This document shows, in pieces, positions 60,483 through 64,000 of a stretch of DNA of 64,000 nucleotides. The first letter of the stretch is position 1; each line of letters begins with the position of its first letter. The notes under the pieces are model-generated. The model worked only from the letters and a program-made list of their open reading frames with translations, ran no database searches and had not been told where the DNA came from. Where the stretch lies: positions 42,249 to 106,248 of the forward strand of contig ONFE01000013.1 in the NCBI GenBank assembly GCA_900316985.1, written 5' to 3'. Source of the DNA: an uncultured Prevotellaceae bacterium. GTDB taxonomy: Bacteria; Bacteroidota; Bacteroidia; Bacteroidales; Bacteroidaceae. The position numbers were made by a program, and so were the translations under genes.

Positions 60483-61475
60483 TTATACAAATTGATTCTC
60501 AACGATTTCAGTCAGTACATCCTTGATGTCAAGACCAGCAGCGCGTACTTGCTGGGGAATAAAACTTGTGGCGGTCATTCCCGGCGTCGTATTGATTTCA
60601 AGCATGGATATCTTCTGATCTTTTGAAATGATGTAGTCGATGCGGATAATACCGTTACAATGAAGAATGTCATAAATGAAAGATGTAAGCTGGCGTGCAC
60701 GCTCGGCCGTCTCCTCAGGGATGCGGGCTGGCGTGATTTCCTCTACCTGACCATTATACTTGGCATCGTAATCAAAGAATTCATTCTTGGTGACTACCTC
60801 CGTGATGGGGAACACCACAGTCTTTTCTTTTGTCTTATAGCAGCCGACAGTGATTTCTGTTCCTTCGAGGAAACTCTCCACCATCACGTCGTCACTCTCC
60901 ATCATTGCCTTACGGATGGCAGGAGCCAGCTGATCCTTGTTCTTTACTTTTGTAACTCCAAAACTGCTTCCATCTGCTGCGGGCTTCACGAAGCAGGGCA
61001 TACCAATCTTTTCCTCTATTTCATCATCGCTGACAAGTTCTTCGTAACCTTTGCGAATCAACAAACTCTCTGCTACAGAAACGCCGAAGCCTCTCAGGTA
61101 GTTGTTCAGCACAAACTTATCGAAGGTCATGGCTTCCACCAACACGCCACTGGTGCTGTAAGGGAGATGAATCAACTCGAAATAGCCTTGCATAATACCA
61201 TTCTCACCCGGTGTGCCATGGATGGTAATATAGGCATAGTCAAACATGACCAGTTTGCCGTCCTCCTGAAAAGAGAAATCATTACGGTCAATAGGAGCCG
61301 TGGTTCCGTCGTGAAGATTGACGTGCCAGTCCATACCTTTCACATCAACGAGATAAACATTGTAACGCTCCTTGTCGAAAAAGGAGTAAAGTCCTTGTGC
61401 GGAGCGCAACGAAACGTCGTGCTCCGATGAGTCACCACCACAGACAATGGCAATGTTTCTTTTCAAATTCTTCAT
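60483..61475 (-). CDS. ddl: D-alanine--D-alanine ligase
   Basis: 330 residues, ATP-grasp fold. Motifs: NIAIVCGGDSSEHDVSLRSA at the N-terminus, PCFVKPAADGSSFGVTKVKN (ATP loop) and MLEINTTPGMTATSFIPQQ (metal and substrate site). It makes the D-Ala-D-Ala dipeptide for peptidoglycan. It lies between the RluA-type synthase (15-base gap) and the acyltransferase. PASTA-rluA-ddl order is typical of the phylum. Confidence 0.96.
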   Translation of the reverse strand: MKNLKRNIAIVCGGDSSEHDVSLRSAQGLYSFFDKERYNVYLVDVKGMDWHVNLHDGTTAPIDRNDFSFQEDGKLVMFDYAYITIHGTPGENGIMQGYFELIHLPYSTSGVLVEAMTFDKFVLNNYLRGFGVSVAESLLIRKGYEELVSDDEIEEKIGMPCFVKPAADGSSFGVTKVKNKDQLAPAIRKAMMESDDVMVESFLEGTEITVGCYKTKEKTVVFPITEVVTKNEFFDYDAKYNGQVEEITPARIPEETAERARQLTSFIYDILHCNGIIRIDYIISKDQKISMLEINTTPGMTATSFIPQQVRAAGLDIKDVLTEIVENQFV

Positions 61476-61490
61476 ATCTTTATTTGTTCT

Positions 61491-62540
61491 TTATATTTCA
61501 AATGTATCGCGGGTCGTACCCTTGATAAAGGCACGCCATTTCTCTATAACTGACATTAGGTCGGAAGGCCATTCGCTGTTGAAATCCATTTGTTGCTTAG
61601 TCACAGGGTGGATAAAGCCGAGTGTTTTGGCATGTAAGGCCTGACGGGGACAAAGACTGAAACAGTTTTGTATGAAGGCCTTGTATGAGGCCGACCGTTC
61701 ACCACGCAGAATCTGGTCGCCTCCATAGCGGTCGTCATTGAACAGCGGATGTCCGATGTGCTTCATGTGAGCACGGATTTGATGAGTACGCCCGGTTTCC
61801 AGAACACATTCCACCAACGTGGTGTATCCGAAACGCTCCAATACGCGCCAATGGGTGATAGCGGGCTTGCCGATTTCGGAATCTGGCGGAAACACAGACA
61901 TACGCAAGCGGTCGCGGGGATCTCGGGCAATATTGCCTTCAATACTACCTTCATCCTCAGCAAAGTTAGCCCATACCAAAGCGTTATATGAACGGTGGGT
62001 CTCATGTTTGAAGAACTGAGCTGCCAAATCGGTCTTGGCCATCGGTGTCTTGGCAGCCACCAAAAGACCGCTGGTGTCTTTGTCGATTCTGTGTACGAGT
62101 CCTACTTCCGGGTCATTGGGATCGTAGGCTGGGTTGTTTCGTAGGTGCCAGGCTATCGCATTGACAAGTGTTCCGTGGTAATTGCCGCAGCCTGGATGGA
62201 CAACCATACCTGCTGGCTTGTTGATTACCAACAACTGATCATCTTCATATACAACTTCAAGCGGAATTTCTTCGGGCTCAATCTTGTCGTCGTAAGGGGC
62301 ATGGTCAATCATCATGGAAATGATGTCGCCAGGGCGAACCTTATAATTGCTTTTCACCGGACGGTCATTCACAAAAAGCATTCCTGCATCGGCTACCGTT
62401 TGGATACGGTTGCGGCTCTGATGGGGCATATGTTCAACAAGATACTTGTCAACACGCAAAGGTACCTGACCAGCATCCACCTCTATACGCAAGCGCTCAT
62501 AGAGTTCCTGCTCTTCTATCTCATTGATTTCGCCGTCCAT
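61491..62540 (-). CDS. RluA-family pseudouridine synthase with S4 domain
   Basis: 349 residues. An S4 RNA-binding domain (~20-85, LRVDKYLVEHMPHQSRNRI) precedes the catalytic domain with the motif VHRIDKDTSGLLVAAKT, which includes the nucleophilic Asp. Further, GRTHQIRAHMKHIGHPL is the family C-terminal motif. It converts uridines in 23S rRNA (RluD-like) or tRNA. It follows the PASTA gene by 38 bases. Confidence 0.95.
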   Translation of the reverse strand: MDGEINEIEEQELYERLRIEVDAGQVPLRVDKYLVEHMPHQSRNRIQTVADAGMLFVNDRPVKSNYKVRPGDIISMMIDHAPYDDKIEPEEIPLEVVYEDDQLLVINKPAGMVVHPGCGNYHGTLVNAIAWHLRNNPAYDPNDPEVGLVHRIDKDTSGLLVAAKTPMAKTDLAAQFFKHETHRSYNALVWANFAEDEGSIEGNIARDPRDRLRMSVFPPDSEIGKPAITHWRVLERFGYTTLVECVLETGRTHQIRAHMKHIGHPLFNDDRYGGDQILRGERSASYKAFIQNCFSLCPRQALHAKTLGFIHPVTKQQMDFNSEWPSDLMSVIEKWRAFIKGTTRDTFEI

Positions 62541-62578
62541 CAGTCATTGAGATTAATGTGATTTTCACTATGGTCAGT

Positions 62579-63343
62579 TCATGGACCAGTCACCACCTCA
62601 AATTCATCTTTCTCTGGTGTGGCTGGGGTAGCAGGAGTGGCAGGCTTTGCGGGAGTAGTTGGTTGTGCAGGATCAGCAGTGGATTTGCTTTCTGCTTCTT
62701 CCGCAGCAGGTTCCTCAACAATCTCTTCAAAGACATCCTCTTCCTCTTCATATACGGGGTCGGCGAAAGCCACCGAGTCAGCAGCATCAATCATACCATC
62801 ACCCACCTGGAGGGTTAAAATGTCTTCAACAGACACACGCTGGCCGTTAATCACGTTCTTTCCGCGTACTTTGATGCCGTATACCCAGTCTTTTTCTCCT
62901 GGTACCATTTGTGGTTCGCTCACCTTGAACCCCATGGCTATCAATTTGGCCCTGGCTTCACGATAGGAACTATTGTCAATCACATCAGGAATGGCAATCG
63001 TCGGTGTACTCGATGCGTTGATTACCAGATAGATGATTCGTCCCGACTTCACGATGCTTCCCGCTTTTACAGATTGTTCCAAAATGCAATCGGGGGGGAG
63101 GGTCTTAACATATCCTGTATCGCTGATTTCCACCTCAAGTCCAAGGCTTTCCAGAATATGTTCTGCATCAGCATATGACTTGTGAACAACGTTGGGAACT
63201 GTGATTTTTTCGCCATGATGCGTATAGACGTCAATACCATACTTGACTGCAAAACAAACGGCAGCCAAGAGAAGCATCATCGCCAACAAGTTACCCCAGA
63301 GGTATTTGCTGAGGAACTTTCCGAAGAATTGTGATACCTTCAT
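62579..63343 (-). CDS. PASTA-domain membrane protein
   Basis: 254 residues. One membrane helix (~15-37), then three PASTA repeats (~45-105, ~112-170, ~175-200 partly) with the repeats opening ITVPNVVHKSYADAEHILESLG and IAIPDVIDNSSYREARAKLI, and a Pro/Ala/Thr-rich C-terminal tail. It is anchored in the inner membrane with the PASTA part outside, probably sensing or binding peptidoglycan. It leads the ddl operon. The -7 box TAACTTTG ends 4 bases before the ATG, so the message is likely leaderless. Confidence 0.92.
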   Translation of the reverse strand: MKVSQFFGKFLSKYLWGNLLAMMLLLAAVCFAVKYGIDVYTHHGEKITVPNVVHKSYADAEHILESLGLEVEISDTGYVKTLPPDCILEQSVKAGSIVKSGRIIYLVINASSTPTIAIPDVIDNSSYREARAKLIAMGFKVSEPQMVPGEKDWVYGIKVRGKNVINGQRVSVEDILTLQVGDGMIDAADSVAFADPVYEEEEDVFEEIVEEPAAEEAESKSTADPAQPTTPAKPATPATPATPEKDEFEVVTGP

Positions 63344-63347
63344 GCTG

Positions 63348-63355
63348 CAAAGTTA
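63348..63355 (-). promoter_or_regulatory. -7 box directly before the PASTA gene
   Basis: Minus strand TAACTTTG, then CAGC, then the ATG; the same arrangement as at 27893-27900. Confidence 0.6.
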
Positions 63356-63580
63356 ATGCAATTTTTTGATTTAGCGAAGAACATTATCATAAAAATGTTC
63401 ATTAGGTCGTGAAAAACAAGCTTTAGGGTCTTTCGTCATGTGTTTTTTTCATTCTCTTTGTTTAAGAAATGGGAGCCTTTTTAATCTAATGATATAATAT
63501 AATAATAAGGTGTGGAGTTGCTAAAGATGATTTACTGTAAACGATTTCGATAATTTTTTAAGAAAAAACTTCGAAAAAGT

Positions 63581-63611
63581 TTTGGCGGTTCGGAAAATTG
63601 TTGTACCTTTG
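63581..63611 (+). promoter_or_regulatory. rRNA operon promoter
   Basis: TTTG at 63581-63584, 19-base spacer, TACCTTTG at 63604-63611: an exact consensus match, preceded by A/T tracts that could act as an UP element. Confidence 0.88.
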
Positions 63612-63715
63612 CACTCGCTTTTAAGGATAACACCAAATAAGAGCATTTGAGATGAAGTAATACCACTGACCCAAGTAATTGGGTTTGTTGTTGTGACTCT
63701 CTCATAACAGAAAGC

Positions 63716-63724
63716 GATCTTTGA
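63716..63724 (+). promoter_or_regulatory. boxA-like antitermination site
   Basis: GATCTTTGA in the rRNA leader, similar to boxA (TGCTCTTTA core) and typical of Bacteroidota rRNA leaders. Confidence 0.5.
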
Positions 63725-63912
63725 TAAGAAATTACATAAAGAGACAGAGAAGTAGTAGTACAAGAAGCAGGCGCATTTATATTAATAGATGTGCTTGGGT
63801 AAACGAACCGTTTGATTCAACTTTACTATACGGATGGTCCTGTGACAGACAACGAGAACTGGCCATGTCCGCCCCTTGGGGGACGGTCTATGGTTCCATT
63901 AATAGGAATTTT

Positions 63913-64000
<88 letters not shown>

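Larger units (their letters stand above)
63356..63912. other. Gap of ~560 bases: rRNA promoter and leader
   Basis: Left part (63356-63580) is AT-rich with no gene seen. The rRNA promoter is at 63581-63611. The ~300-base leader after it holds a boxA-like GATCTTTGA at 63716-63724 and no tRNA. Confidence 0.7.

Noticed and set aside
63612-63912. tRNA genes in the rRNA leader
   Set aside because: No cloverleaf or T-loop consensus could be found.

Overview
The window comes from a Prevotella-type bacterium (phylum Bacteroidota). The evidence is SusC/SusD pairs, promoters of the Bacteroidota form TTTG-N19/20-TAnnTTTG, proteins with type IX-like C-terminal tails, an arginine pathway using the N-acylornithine carbamoyltransferase branch, and the first ~88 bases of a 16S rRNA gene at the right end. 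Mid-range GC content fits; species cannot be fixed from 88 bases of 16S.

Layout. 1-5.6 kb (minus): start of radC preceded by a tripartite RND efflux operon (adaptor, pump, TolC), with a divergent AraC regulator. 6.8-8.2 kb: a GH88/GH105-type unsaturated glycuronyl hydrolase. 8.2-8.44 kb: a noncoding repeat patch with a 22-bp-period array. 8.4-10.5 kb: glycosyltransferase, efp, rpmH. 11.0-17.7 kb: SusC, SusD and a two-repeat surface lipoprotein. 17.8-27.9 kb: three copies of a two-gene unit (polytopic DUF6057-like membrane protein plus a propeller lipoprotein with one CxNCH heme motif), two in tandem and one inverted. 28.0-28.8 kb: a BI-1 family membrane protein. 28.9-32.7 kb: argR, a GNAT, argG, a DUF559 nuclease-like gene between inverted repeats, and argC. 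32.75-33.1 kb: a noncoding element with 17-bp perfect terminal inverted repeats and six 22-bp units. 33.3-47.7 kb: an AT-richer block with a RagA/RagB-like importer, secreted proteins, an M16 peptidase, a phosphoesterase, a GlsB-like protein and a short acidic peptide. 48.0-58.6 kb: argD, proC, a LolA-like protein, an XRE-cupin regulator, an acyl-CoA synthetase, proB, then (after two secreted proteins on the other strand) proA and the carbamoyltransferase. 58.6-63.3 kb (minus): PASTA protein, RluA-type pseudouridine synthase, ddl, acyltransferase and a NigD-like lipoprotein. 63.58 kb to the end: rRNA promoter, leader and 16S start.

How it fits together. The arginine/proline genes form a long cluster interrupted twice: by ~15 kb between argC and argD, and by ~2.5 kb between proB and proA. 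The genes after each interruption (argD, proA) have their own promoters. A family of short C-tract/G-tract hairpin repeats (about eight copies) is spread over 19-33 kb; several copies are translated in frame inside proteins.

The best candidates for something undescribed are (1) the DUF559 gene bounded by 27/29-identical inverted repeats together with its solo repeats, (2) the triplicated DUF6057-like/CxNCH-propeller unit, and (3) two sequence-unrelated noncoding arrays that share an exact 22-bp period.
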